A stretch of DNA of 64,000 nt from NCBI GenBank assembly GCA_007449985.2, contig VIIQ02000020.1, positions 620,001-684,000 on the forward strand, in the 5' to 3' direction. The stretch comes from Desmodesmus armatus. Taxonomy: Eukaryota; Chlorophyta; Chlorophyceae; Sphaeropleales; Scenedesmaceae. Shown here in pieces: positions 1 to 11,790 of the stretch. Made by a program: the position numbers and the translations under genes. Position 1 is the first letter of the stretch. Every line of letters begins with the position of its first letter. The notes beneath the pieces are model-generated. The model ran no database searches, had not been told where the DNA came from, and saw only the letters and a list, made by a program, of their open reading frames with translations.

Positions 1-821
1 TTGCAAGCATACTGCCTGCCTTGTGCTGTGCTGCTGTTGCTGTGGGTTGCTGTTCTCGTGTTGCTCAGGAACTGCTGGTGCACAGCTAGCTGTGCTAGAA
101 CATGTTGCTCAACAACCTTGCTGCAGAAGGCACCCACCTCAACCGCCTGTCTCGTCTTGCCTCAATGGCTCGGGTTGACGGTTGAAGCAGCAGGGTGCTG
201 GAATGGAAAGAGCAGATGGCACGTAGCTTGGTTCTTGCGTGGCTCAGATCGTCTGTTGTGAAGCTGGCCTGACTTAATTTTGAAACGTGAAGGTCCTCTT
301 CGCCTTGCGCGCTGGCCGCAAAAAGGCTGCCACGCGCTTTGTATACGTGTAAATAGCTCAGAACGGGCTTCAGAACGCCTTTCTCGGTAAACACTCTTAT
401 GACAAGGCGTTCTGTATGCCACCCATTTACTGGGATGAGGCGTTCCACCCACCACCCTAATAATGAGGAGCAGTTGCAGCAGCAGCCTTGGCGCATGAGC
501 CCCACAGATCAGGCAGCAGCTGAGACATGTCTTTGGGACATTGTTGCAGCATCGGACTCGAGGATGACAGGCAGCCGCTTTACAAGGCTGTTTTCCGCCA
601 GCAAGAAGAAGAAGCTGCATAGCAGCTTTGTGCTGGCAGGCCCCTTTGGTAAGCGGCTGCTGCAGAGCTACGAAGCAAAGCAGATGCAGCATGTGGCTTG
701 TTTGGAGGCAAGGGTGTACACACAGCTGTAGTTATCTCGGTAATTGCGCGCACCCACACTGGCCGCGGCATCCATGGCAGTGCCACTGACAACAGTACAT
801 GCTGTCGGCCACCATTTGCAG

Positions 822-2578
822 AGACTGTTCAACAGCTGCTGATGGCTGCCTGTCCCTGCTGTTCGGACTGCTGCGCGCAGGCCTTTACCTGCTCAACAGT
901 TGTGACGACATGGGGCTCGAGCAGAAGGCAGCATATGGTCAGGTTTTGATAGCCTGCAACTGCCTGCAGCGCAAACACTTCACAGCCACGCAGCTTCAGG
1001 ACACACGTGGGGAGGTGCTGCTAGCGGTGTGCATGGTGGAGGCATACCTGCCCGCCAACGAGCTTGACTACAAGCTGCACCTGCTGCGGCACCTCGCACA
1101 GCACATAGCAGACACAGGCCCATCCTGGGTAACCTCTATGTTTGTGTATGAGAGCATGTGGGCCCGGTTGGTCGACTGGGCCACCAACATGGCAGCACCA
1201 GAGCTGACATTGCTCAGGTCTTTTGCCGACTATGAGCTTGCAATGTTTGCTTACTGGCGGGATCCTACTGTGTTTAACCTGCCAGAGTTGCAGCAGTTCA
1301 CGCAGGAGTTTGTCCAGGATGCAGTGCACCGCTACCAGCTGCCCATCAGCGCACCCACAGATGACACTGCAGTGCCAGAGGTGCAGCTGAAAGGTCTGCA
1401 GAACGGGAGGCTGGACGCACAGCTGCGTGGCAGGGTGCGCCTTGCCCTGCACCAGTACTACATGGAGTACGAGCCAGGGTGAGTTGCTGGGCGAGGGTAT
1501 CAGCGGGAGAAATGGGTGCGGGGTTGCAGCTGCTGCCAGCATTGGGGGGTGGGGGGCATGTGACTATAAGTGTAGGCCAGTCGCATGAGTTTGCATGCAT
1601 GCATGCCAAATAGGGTTTGTGCATGCTCAGCTGGGTACTGCAGCCGGTGGCAGCTGGTGTTTGTTTGGCAAGGTGCTTCGCACTGTAGGGATCCTCCTCC
1701 AATGTGTATGTGTGTCTGATGCATATATATTCGTTACAAGTGCTTCTGCCATGCTCGGTCTGTCTGTGTGCAGGTACCTGGATCTGTTCAAGACCTTCCT
1801 ACACTCCTGGTACCAAGGGCTGTCCGCAGCACAGAAGGCCGGACTGAGGATTGACCGCAGCAATGCACACCTGCTGGGTTACCGGTGCAGGATTAGTGAC
1901 CTGCACCAGGCACTGAACAAGTGGCCTGAGTGGGTGCGCCAGCAACAGCAGCAGCTGCAGCAGGCGCCAGACTCCGGCCACACACCGGCACAGTTACAGC
2001 AGCAGGAGGACCTCAAGCAGCATGCAGCATGGGCTGAGAGCATCAGCAATTGCAGCGTGTGGTGGTATGCGGAGGCGGTTGTTGGCAAAACTGTCAGGGT
2101 GGTGCCTGTAGCCCACCGGCGCGCTATTGAGTTCAGCTGGGTGTTGGTGGATCCCTCTGTAGCAGCTGATGAGCCGACAGGTTCCATGACGTTTATGAAG
2201 GTTGATATGATCTTGCAGCATACAGCTGGGCCCACCCTGTGTGGTGAGGCCCGTGGTAGTGAGGTCAACCACACAATCCTGTTTGGTGATCTGCACAGCA
2301 GCAGGAACGAGGCTGGTGGTGTTGTCCTACACCCTTTCATTGGTATGCCAGTGCTGAGTGCCACACCTGATCCCAACCTGCACGGCATCTTGCCCACAGG
2401 GTTCAAGGTGTGTGTGCCTTGTGAGACTGCACGCCTGAGTCGGATGTCTATGCTCCCACTGTTAGGGGAGCAAGACCAACTGGTGTGCCTCACTCGGCAT
2501 CCCCAGACCCTGTTTGAAGCAGCTGGTCTGCCCACCCCTTTTGAGGCAGCTGCACCTGCAATTGCCAAGTTGCACTAG
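822..2578 (+). CDS. Probable Tnp2/CACTA-type transposon protein, 3' part (DUF4218-like)
   Basis: Two exons are clear: one ending at 1478 before a GTGAGT donor, and 1774-2578 after a TGTGTGCAG acceptor. They join in phase (GGG split 2+1) and end at a TAG. The first exon reads HLLRHLAQHIADTGP then SWVTSMFVYESMWARL, which has the pattern of the DUF4218 region of plant Tnp2 transposases (a HL..H....GP....M..E core). The second exon (DLFKTFLHSWYQGL onward) would be the C-terminal, DUF4216-like part. The start is unresolved. An AG at 820-821 is a possible acceptor, and frame-3 sequence at 399-731 may be an upstream exon. The gene is probably 5'-truncated by the window edge. A TGTAA motif at 2613-2617 suits a chlorophyte polyadenylation signal. 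Family assignment comes from pattern recognition only; a domesticated host gene is possible. Confidence 0.5.
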
Positions 2579-2612
2579 GAGTTGTTGGCTTCAGGTCGAG
2601 ACTGCCGTTGAT

Positions 2613-2617
2613 TGTAA
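2613..2617 (+). terminator. Candidate TGTAA polyadenylation signal of the Tnp2-like gene
   Basis: TGTAA lies 35 bases after the stop at 2578. This is the usual green-algal polyadenylation motif and it is well placed, supporting 2578 as a real gene end. No transcript evidence is available here. Confidence 0.4.
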
Positions 2618-2817
2618 CAGGGTGTGACTGTTGGCGGCCATTGATACAGCTTTTATCAGAATGTGTACATGTGTTCATGTACCTGTATGTGCTCGTGCAG
2701 ATGCACATCCATATATATATGTGGAATGCATTCTGCAGCAGCATGCAACCAATGAGGTCACCAACTGCTGTGTCAGATACCTGATGCGACATAGCACTGT
2801 ACTACTCCTGTAGCTAT

Positions 2818-4900
2818 ATGTCCGTGGACAATTACATGCTCTCACAGCAAGAAATCACCAAGGCCCCAACAAACACCAGCACAGTACACAACAGTACCAG
2901 AGAGTAGCTGTCTGCAGAGCCCCCACCTGGGCAGTACCAGCTGCCAGACTGGTTCCCAGGCTGGTTCCTGGGCGGTTCTGCACAAGGTACTAGCCTGGTT
3001 CCTTCTATGTACACCCTAGGAAGCACCCTAGCCCAGGATCCTGGCTCCTAGGGCTGGTAAAGGCAGCAAATGTCCAGGAACTAGCCAAGTTTCAGCCATT
3101 CCCAGGCTAGGAAAGGAAGCAGTGTGTTGGTAGGGCTGCTTGAGAGGTGATACATCTTGTGCAGGGGCACAGCTTTTTGAGAGGTGATACATTTTGTGCT
3201 GGGGCAACCAACAGCCCAGTGGCACCCAACCTTCAGGGTCTGCTGTGCGCCTGCACTTCTGGCAGCAGCCTTGCATGTCTCTTATGCTGGTGTTGCTGCT
3301 GAAGCCACCGGCAACGAGCCTACAGCCGCACCTCAATCCAGTCGCACACCCCTTGTATGTATGCGGCTGTGTGGGTGTCCTGCACTGTGCTGTGCTGCCA
3401 GCAATCAGTCTTTTTGTACTGATTTCTGTACTAGGATACCTGCGGTGTCTGTGCTAATCTTTGTGGTGTGCTGTAGTGCAGAAGAACTTCTGTTTGTGTG
3501 CTGCGCTGCCAGCATGGAGCGCGAGGGACCTGCTGACCTGCTTGGGTTGAGGTCTTTGCAGTGCGATGTTTGGGTTCAGAGCCTGTATCTGTGCATGCTG
3601 GGGTTGAGGCCTTTTTGTGTGCCGTTTCTGACTCAGTGCCTGCGCTCATGCATGCATACGTGCTAAGCTGATGTTTGATGTGCAGTGCTGCTACACCCAA
3701 GTGGCTGTGCGGTGTGAGGTGATTGCATGGATGAGTAGCACATGAGTGGTTGAGCAATCTCGATGCAGGCATTGTGTCTGTGTGTGTGCGTGGAAGGGCA
3801 GGCGACTGCGCTGGGAGGGCGGTTGATGGTGGCAGGTCAGAACGACTGTTCAGCCTGCCGGGTGTGGGGATGTTGACGCCGCCAGCATAATTGAGTGGAT
3901 GGTGTGTCACTCTCTTTGCGACACATTGTGGGGCGGTCTTGTCATGGGATGTGGTGGCCCCAGGCAGTCTGTCAGTTGGCTGATCATACGGGAGGGCTGT
4001 GTGTTTGTGCCTGTGGTGTGCAACGGCGGGTCCGTTGAGCATCAAGCAGCAAGGTGCAGGAGTGGGGCATGTCAGGATGGCCGACCTGCATGTGTGCCTT
4101 GTTGATCCCCTCCCTGCATGCTGTGCAAGGATACTTCTAAGCAGCCAGGTGGCGCAAGCACAGGGCGCGCACGTGTCCACCCATGTATGCTGGCATAGGT
4201 GTCTTGCCAGGGTGTGGAGCTTGAGGACATGTTGAGTCAAGTGCAGGGGACGTTGTGCGCATATTTGTGCATCTCTGAGTGTTGTGCTGTGCTGGTGTGG
4301 ATAGAGACACCTCAATTGTGCTTGTTGAGACTTGATTGACAAACATCATGCATCACCCTTTTCCTGTGAGTGTTGGTTTGTCACAGTCTTGAAAGGTGTG
4401 ACCTTGTGACGCATATCGAATTTGCTGTGGGACAGCTGATCAGGCATGCTGATGTGGCAAGGGATGATGGCACCAGTAGTGCAATATGCCTTCCCTGTGC
4501 ATGGTTTTGCTGGAAGCATGGAGCACGATGATGCCTGAATGAATGACTGCACAGCCATGCGAGTTTCCCCTATAAGAAGCAGGAGCAGCACAAAGTTTGC
4601 TGCGCTTGCATGATGTTGTCTTGTTGCCCTGCAGGGACCCACGCAGCCGCGCATGCGCATGGCCCAGTGCAGAAATGCTACAGCAAAGGATTCTGTTGTT
4701 TTAGGTCCCAGATGTGCTTGCAGCTGCCTCACCCAACCAGAGTTTGGGGCATCTCAATATCCTGCAGCACTAGGCACAAAGACACACATGCCTCTGGCAT
4801 CAGGGTGTGACAGGTTTCTGCAGCGCAGCCCCAGCCATGCTGATGGGCCGAGCCAGGACAATCTGATCAGCAGTCAAGACACATCAACATTGCACACTGA
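2818..4900. other. Gene-poor stretch with low-complexity and dispersed repeat sequence
   Basis: No reading frame here shows recognisable motifs or a convincing splice chain. The visible structure is a short direct repeat, TTGAGAGGTGATACAT.TTGTGC, at about 3139-3161 and 3177-3200, and a copy of a dispersed repeat at 4165-4500 (separate entry). Open frames on both strands are Cys/His/Pro-rich noise typical of this base composition. Confidence 0.5.
4165..4500 (+). repeat. Dispersed repeat family A, copy 1
   Basis: This block is diverged but colinear with 11,465-11,790. Shared landmarks in order are CACGTGTC.ACCC.TGTATGC, GGTGTC..GCCAGGGTGT, GTCAAGTGCAGGGGACG, GAGTGTTGTG.TGTG and GGCA.GCTGATGTGG. 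Both copies point the same way and neither is coding. It looks like an old interspersed element of about 330 bases; ends and target duplications are not visible by eye. Confidence 0.6.
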
Positions 4901-5229
4901 ACTTCCAGAATCTCCAGAATCTCCTTCCAAGTAGTTCTCTCTCTCAGGCTCTGCAGGATCACAATTGCTTGTCCATCGCATGTCATGTGGCGTCGCTAAA
5001 GGGGCATTTCAAGCACTCAAGTAACGTTTTCTATCAGATCTGTTTGCGTTCAAGGCCTTCAGCGGCTGCCAGGCTGTCTCCGACACACACCACTTCTGGT
5101 CCCGCCCTTGCTCGGCAGTGCAGCAAGCAGGGCTCAGGCCCTTCTCACGTGTGGACCGTCTACACGTTTACAGCACCTAGCGTCTGTACAGCAAGCTTCG
5201 GGCCGCAGCGGGCCATGGCAGCTAACTTT

Positions 5230-5677
5230 AGCAGTTAGCAGTTAGCAGTGCGCAACAGCAGCAGCAGATGTTGCAGCACCCCAGCGGGCCCGTCCACAGT
5301 ACCGAGGGCCACCTGCAACATCCACTGCTGTCACAACAGCACCATAATATGCAGTGGTTTGGCCCCAGCAGCAGTATTGGCTGGTGCCCGCAGGCAGCAC
5401 CATGGGTGGGCCACAGGCTGTCCCGTACGAAGGCCCCATGGTTGCGATCAACAGCTCCGCCACACAGGCCTATGCCCCTCATCCCAACAGCCACAGTGCT
5501 GCAGCAGCTGCAAGCCGGGACCGCAGCAGCGCAGGCACCACAGCTTGGGTGCCCATGCAGCAAGCAGCGGGTGTGCTGGCCACTCCTGCACCACTGGGCC
5601 CACGGCTGTATGCACCACAGCCGCTGTACGCGCCAGCCCCTGGGGTGCTGAGTATGCCACTTGGTGTGCGGGTGTAG
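5230..5677 (+). pseudogene. Gln/Pro-rich coding-like remnant upstream of the OPR-RAP gene
   Basis: Protein-like low-complexity sequence is spread over two frames. Frame 3 reads a Gln/His-rich stretch (AQQQQQMLQHPSGPVHSTEG) to about 5355. Frame 2 then continues as QQQYWLVPAGSTMGGPQAV, followed by AYAPHPNSHSAAAAASRDRS, and stops at 5675-5677. The composition bias carries across the frame switch, suggesting a broken 5' exon of the OPR-RAP gene or a separate decayed gene. No domain is recognised. It could also be a first exon whose intron removes the stop, but I could not find a convincing donor. Confidence 0.3.
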
Positions 5678-5785
5678 CGGCAGCAGTTACCAGGTTGTGG
5701 CGGGGGTGCCCTGCAGCAGCGTAGCTGTGTCCGCGGCGTTGCACAACAGCCAGTGCCGCACACCACACACAGGCACACGCCAGCC

Positions 5786-6076
5786 ATGCAGCCAGCACAA
5801 GCAGTAGCAGGGGCAACAGCAGCAGGGGCAGCAGCAGCAGCAGGACAAGAGCACGCCCTGGGCCAGCAGTGCAGCAGCAAGTGGGGTGATACACCACGAC
5901 AGGGCAGGGGTGGGAGGGGGGGGCAGGCATTCAACCCACGCCATCTGACGGTGTGGCTGAAAGCTGCCACCAGCCCTGAACAGCTGCTGCAGCTGGTGCG
6001 GCAGCATGCAGCAGACCTCAACCACATACACCTGAGTGCTGCGTTCACGCAGGCAGTCCAGGTGTGTGGGTGTGGT

Positions 6077-6112
<36 letters not shown>

Positions 6113-7863
6113 CAGCACCAGGCAGCAGCACCACTGCAGCAGCAGCTGCTCTCAGAGCTGCACCAGCTGGCAGTGCAGATGCAGCAGCAGTGTGATGCCA
6201 GGCAGCTGGCCAATATCATATGGTCATGTGGTAAGCTGAGCAGCCCAGTTACGGTCCAGCTGCTGCTGCCACTGCACAGCTTGCTGCAGGCCAGCAACCT
6301 GCAGCAAGCTGTGCCACAGCACGTGTCCAATGTGCTGTGGGTTGCTGCAACCTTGAAGCTGCAGCTGAGCGCTGCTGAGCTGCAGCAGCTGTTGGGCAGG
6401 TTGGAAGAGCTGCTGCCTGGTGCCGAACCACAGCATGTGGCCAACACCCTGTGGGCTGTGGCAACCATGGGGCAGCAGGTGCCGTCACTACAGCTGCTGC
6501 AGCTGTTGGACAGGTTGGAAGCAGTGCTGCCAGGTGCCAACCCACAGGATGTGTCCAACACCCTGTGGGCTGTTGCCACCATGGGGCAGCAGGTGGCGCC
6601 ACAGCAGTTGCTGCAGTTGTTGGGCAGGTTGGAAGCAGTGCTGCCAGGTGCCAACCCACAGGATGTGTCCAACACCCTGTGGGCTGTTGCTACCATGGGG
6701 CAGCAGGTGCCGCCACAGCAGCTGCGACGGCTGATGGGCAGGTTGGAAGCAGTGCTGGCAGTTGCCAACACACAGGCAGTGTCCAACACTCTGTGGGCTG
6801 TTGCCACCATGGGACAGCAGGTGGCACCACAGCAGCTGCAGCAGTTGTTGGGCAGGCTGGAAGCAGTGCTGCCAGGGGCCAACCCACAGGACGTGTCCAA
6901 CACCCTGTGGGCAATGGCCACCATGGGGCTGCAGGTGCCGCCACATCAGCTGCAGCTGGTCCTGGCGGCCTTTCACACAAGGAATACAGCAGCCAAAGCA
7001 CAAGAGGTCGCAAACCTGTTGTGGGCATGTGGCAAGATGCAGCATCTGCCACTGCAGCTGCTGCAGTCCTTGGAGCAGCACCCTCAGCAGCTGCAGCAGC
7101 TCATTACAGCTGCAAACCCACAAGACCTGCCAACATGGCTTGGGCATGTGGTCAGCTGGGGTACGCAGCACAGCTGCTGCCTGGCTTACTGCTGCAGCAG
7201 GCGGTCAAGCTGCTGCATGATAGGGGCACAGGCAGCTTTAAGGCACAGGTCATGTGCAACCTGTGCTGGTCAGCAGCAGTGCTGGACCTGCAGCAGTGTG
7301 TGCCGCAGGTGCTGCAGCTGGCAGCTGCTGCCAGCCAGGTGATCAGCACGGCCAGTGATCAGGACCTGCAGCAGCTGCACCAGGTGCACTTGTGGCTGCT
7401 GGACAGTCAACTGCCTACACCTGGTGATGGGCTGTCGGGTGTGCTGACCCAGCAGCAGCTGGAGCAGTGCAGGGCCAGCTGGGAGCAGTCAATGGTTGCA
7501 AGCGCCAAGCAGCGATCATCCGGCCTGCAGCAGTCAGTGTACGCTGCATTGCTGCATCTGCCACATGGCACCTGAAAGCAGCAGCCACAGCCAGAGCAGC
7601 CCACAGCTGACAATGCATGTTCGATCGACATTCTTGCTGTGACAGCCTCAGGGGTCCAGGTGGCAATAGAGGTGGATGGGCCTTACCACTTTGTGCAGCC
7701 TGGCAATACCCTGACAGGCCCTACCCTGTTCAGGAACCGCGCGCTTGCAGCTCGGGGCTACAAACTTATTAGCGTTCCTTACTGGGAGTGGGATCGGCTG
7801 CGCAGCAATGAGGAGCAGCAGCAGCAGTATCTGCTGGGCAAGCTGCGCAGCCTGGGAGGTTGA
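5786..7863 (+). CDS. Octotricopeptide-repeat (OPR) protein with C-terminal RAP domain, frame-disrupted
   Basis: OPR proteins are nucleus-encoded, usually organelle-targeted RNA-binding factors acting on specific chloroplast or mitochondrial transcripts. From the ATG at 5786 there is an Ala/Gly/Gln-rich leader, a poly-Ala run coded by (GCA)n at 6,078-6,112, then at least six 38-residue helical repeats (about 6,190-7,060) of the type NPQDVSNTLWAVATMGQQV followed by QLLQLLGRLEAVLPGA. 38 residues is the OPR unit length. The C-terminus (about 7,640-7,812) is a RAP domain: VAIEVDGPYHF, then FRNRALAARGYKLISVPYWE. Two lesions interrupt it. Near 7,128 the frame shifts by one base: NPQDL in frame 2 continues as ANMAWACGQLGYA in frame 1 if one G is added. 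An in-frame TGA lies at 7,573-7,575. So it is a pseudogene, or an assembly carrying errors. The N-terminus and any transit peptide are unresolved. Confidence 0.88.
6409..6924 (+). repeat. Array of near-identical 114-bp OPR units
   Basis: Successive units of 114 bases (38 codons) start at the GGTGCCAACCCACAGGATGTG motif and differ at few positions. The units around 6,530 and 6,644 are almost identical in nucleotides, including silent sites. This indicates recent unit duplication or conversion rather than old conserved repeats. Confidence 0.8.
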
Positions 7864-8124
7864 GGGGTGCAGCGATTTAGTTGCCAAGTGTGAAGTGACG
7901 AGTGTCACTAGTGCGCTAGTCCCCACGTGGGGACACTGTGAGGAGCCTGCCACTGTAGGCTGGTGCTCCACTGCAGACATGGGGGGTGGGACAGACCTAA
8001 AACCTTCTCAATTTGATAATTGTGTTGCAGTCGCCAGCAGGCTGGCATAGTGCTGGCTGACCAATTTTGATTTGAGAGAGTGTTGAGGGTTGAGGGTTGA
8101 TTTGGCTGAAACTCTGTACACTCT

Positions 8125-8330
8125 GGTAACCCAGCATTTCCAGATTGCTTCAGATCCCATTCAGATTGTTCAGATTCAGCACAGACTGACTTCAGACTGT
8201 CCGTCACATCTGAAGTGGTGTTTGTGTATCTGAAGCTGTGTTCAGATACAACCCAGTACCACTTCAGACTATCTGGAACGGACTTGAATCTGTATCATGC
8301 GGTGTGGTGCTTCTGCCTCGGCCTGAACTG
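8125..8330 (+). repeat. TTCAGA-rich dispersed repeat family B, copy 1
   Basis: This block is dense in CAGATT/TTCAGA words and shares order and spacing with 10,735-10,960: TTCAGACT.T, CCAG...CAGTTCAGACT, GATTCTG/GAATCTGTA, then TTCTGCCT.G..CTG. It is noncoding, A+T-richer than its surroundings and in the same orientation. It may be a MITE-like or satellite-derived element. Confidence 0.5.
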
Positions 8331-10734
8331 TGGTCAAACGAGGCCACACATAACTGTTATGCGGGGTGCAGCGTCAGTAAACTGTGACATGACTGTATTA
8401 CACTACTTTTAGCTCAAGTATGGACTGTGTTGTGCAGTGGGTGCATACTGTAGTCGTCCGCGCAGTTGCTGCCATGTTGGGGTCGACAGCATAGAGCCTT
8501 CGTTGTTAGGCTTCCAGTTAATTCTGCAAGTAATGGAAGCTAACTAATAGAGGTAGTGCAACACAATGGGTGTCAAGTAAGTCTTGCCAGTCTTTCCCAG
8601 CCATACTATGATAGGTGGCTGAGGACTGTGGCTCTGTCCTTACATAGGCAGTCGACTGTCAACCAAGGTTATACACGCCACACAACTTCTCATTCACCTG
8701 ATAGGCTGCTGAAAGGCGGACTTGCACAGCTGCGCCGGCAGTACCATTCCATTCAACTGTGCTGGTAGTTTGTGGCCTTGAGCGTTGAAGCTGCCAAGCA
8801 ATGCGGTCACACATATAGTCTATTCAACGTGTGGTCTCTGGCCTAGTGTTTCTCGCAAGCGCGTGCTATCCTGTCTTGCTGTCGACCTCAACTACCTCCA
8901 GAGATCTGCAGTCCGTACTGCTGTGAACTCCCGTCAGATTCGCTGGGCTGTGGCCTTCTGGCTTCACTATGATGTTGTTCTATCCTGTCTGCATGGAGAC
9001 TGTACATGGCTGGTTGCAGCACCACTCTCCACCACAATGCAGATCTGTAGCAGTTGGTATGTCTCTAAGAAGGCTGGTCCGCAGATTCACAGCCAGGCGG
9101 CCATGCAATGCGTTCCTTTGCGAACTTTCTACGTGATGACAAGAGAGCAGGCGTCCTGGACACACAGCCGCACGGATCTGGACGCATGCCACTCAACCTC
9201 CAGGAAGCTACAACTGTCCTGCGCACATGGAAGCTTCTCCACAGGTGTGCCCACAGCTAAACTTACTCGGTGATGGTGTCGTCAATGGGTGGTTAATGTT
9301 TTCTGGGTTGTTGCAGACTGCTGCAACTGCCGCATGGTCTATCTGTTCCCAGTTGACAAGCCAGCTGCAGGGCACATGCCAGCAGATGAGTAGGCTGCTG
9401 GCTACGTAACAAGCATGATCAAGCAGAGGCAAAGAGGCAGCAGAGGTTGCTCTCGTTTAACATGCCCCTGAACAAAGGTGCATGTATGGCGCATTGCATG
9501 TATGCAACCCAGATCTCGCCTGTGCTGCCCATTGATGACCGCAGGCAATGCCGTATGCAGCTGAATGACAAGCACCTGTCCCGCAACAGCGAACAGGATA
9601 CTACCAGATCAACGCTGTCATGTGCAGGTTCCAGTGTGGTTGAGTTTGGCCCCTGGTGTGGAGTGTCACCGGCAGCCCACTCAACAAGGGTGATGTAACA
9701 TGAACAACAGGAAGCGGCCTGCTGCATCAGGTGTAGAGCACTGGTGAGCATGCTGCTACAGCCCATCAGCAGTGTATCCTTCTTCTTTTGCAGACACATT
9801 GCTCAGCTGCCTTGACCCAGTCCCGTGCTGTTCAGCTTGCCTAGTTGCACTGTATGCAGCGCCAAGTGCCACATCAACACGCATACTGTACTGCAACCCT
9901 GCAAACGGACGCTGGATGACGGCACAACTGTTGGTCTCGGGGGAGGACCCCAGGTGTCTCCCACGCCCACTTATAAGCTATCAACTGACTTGCATCATCT
10001 GCTTGATGCCTTTGCAGGTGCTTGAAATACATTTGGGTGCTTGTGGCTACTGCAGTGAAGCTGAGTAAGAATGCACCTTACCATGTGGCGACGGCACAGC
10101 GAGCGGCACAGTCCACAAGGCAGCAAGCCAGGAGCACAAGATCGCAAGCAGCAGGCTTGACCTATGTGTTATGTGTCTGGTGGGATGCCAGATCCAGGTG
10201 GTTGAAGACTTGTGCCTGTCGCTGGTCTGGTGCTTGTCAAGAGGCTTGTCGACAGCCCACATGTTGTGGTGTTGGGTTGGTAGTGCAGTCAGCTGAGAGG
10301 GTTGGGTGGTGCCCTGTGTACTGCTTCGCAACCAGTGGTGCTGCCGCAGCTGGTGTTGATGCTCCCGCAACCAGTGTGGCGTCTATTTGTTGCAGCCTCA
10401 GGGTCTGCTGCTGCCTTAGCTGTGGCTTCTTCACTGGCTCAGCCCACACCAACATGCAAGGCTGGTGAAGCCTTGTGCATCGTCTTCCGCCTGGGGTGCT
10501 TTTACATGCTTGGTTTGGCTGTGGAGTTTTTTGTGTACACATGTGCTACTTGTGTTAGGTGTTTGTTATTTGCTGGGTTGTATGTCCAGCTGTGGCGTCA
10601 TGTTGCTTCTGTGTGTGTGCATACCTTGCAAGGTTGGGTTGGGTGTGCATACTGTAGAGCTGAAGTGAATCAGAACTATACGCATGCTCCAGATTGGTTC
10701 AGTAGGTCTGATGCTGATCTGATGCTAATCTGTA

Positions 10735-10960
10735 TCTGTAACTGAATCAGATCTGAATTTGTCATCTGAAATTATTGGATCTGACCCAGCTCCAGAAAGG
10801 CGCAGGATTCACTACAGATGTACTTCAGGTTTGCTTCAGACTAGGTTCAGAATCGGCCCGGATTGCACCCAGAATCAGTTCAGACTGTCTGAATATCTGA
10901 TGCACTTCTGCCTTGATTCTGCCAGTTTCTTCAGATGGGTTTACCAGAGTGGTACCAAAG
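10735..10960 (+). repeat. TTCAGA-rich dispersed repeat family B, copy 2
   Basis: Partner of the block at 8,125-8,330, with the same TCAGA-type words and the same terminal GCACTTCTGCCTTGATTCTG / GTGCTTCTGCCTCGGCCTG landmark. Divergence is high, so it is an old copy. No inverted termini could be fixed by eye. Confidence 0.5.
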
Positions 10961-11156
10961 CATGTGCATGCAAGCCTTATGGAGGTTGCCTTTTCTGGTT
11001 TGGGTGACTCTTTTTCTACTTTGTGACATCAGTGACTGGCTGCCATGAGCTATTCTTGTTCAGTATGTGAGATTGCGAGCTCTTGTGACGCAGCTGCTTG
11101 AACGTCCGGGACGACAACTTCCTTGTTCTTGATTGCACGAGCCATCCTACTCATTG

Positions 11157-11249
11157 GTCTGTGGGGTAGGGTGGCACTGAACTGTGGCACAACACTTTGC
11201 CTTGTCTGTGGGGTGGGGTGGCATTGAATTGTGGCACCACACTTTGCCA
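11157..11249 (+). repeat. 46-bp tandem duplication
   Basis: Two head-to-tail units of GTCTGTGGGGT.GGGTGGCA...GAA.TGTGGCAC.ACACTTTGCC differ at only a few positions. Noncoding. Confidence 0.8.
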
Positions 11250-11464
11250 CTAGAGCCGCGGTGGCTTGCTGCCTGGATGTGGTGTGTTGGGCCTCTTGGC
11301 TACCTCAAGTGAAGGACTGTCACCTTACATGCATGCATGGTGGGTGCCGAGTGACGCTGTGCAGCAAATCTGTATGGTGTTGTGGAAAGCCCAGGTATAG
11401 TGAGAGCGAGTAACGAGTTTGGCGGCCTCGTGTTGCACTGTACTAGTGTGAATTGAGAGTGTTG

Positions 11465-11790
11465 ACGTACACGTGTCTACCCGTGTATGCATGCATGGGT
11501 GTCACGCCAGGGTGTCCAGCCCAAGGACATGCTGACTCACTCGGAGTCAAGTGCAGGGGACGCATACTTGTACAACTATGAGTGTTGTGTTGTGGTCACT
11601 TGTAGTGTTGCTGGAGGCATCGTGTCTGTGCTTGGTGTGGCAGGCTCGCCAGTACATGCATTTGTACACATTGCCCTTTCTTGTGGTGATGGTATGTCAG
11701 GGTCTGAAAAGGTGTGTAGTTGTGAAGCACACCGTATATGCTGTGGAACAGCTGGTGAGGCACGCTGATGTGGTCAGAGCGGTTGGTACC
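11465..11790 (+). repeat. Dispersed repeat family A, copy 2
   Basis: Colinear with 4,165-4,500 in the same orientation (see that entry for landmarks). Identity is clearly partial, with several small indels, so this is an old duplication or element. Confidence 0.6.

Noticed and set aside
8785..9273. 162-codon open frame (+)
   Set aside because: No family motif, no splice chain, no codon bias; flanked by repeats.
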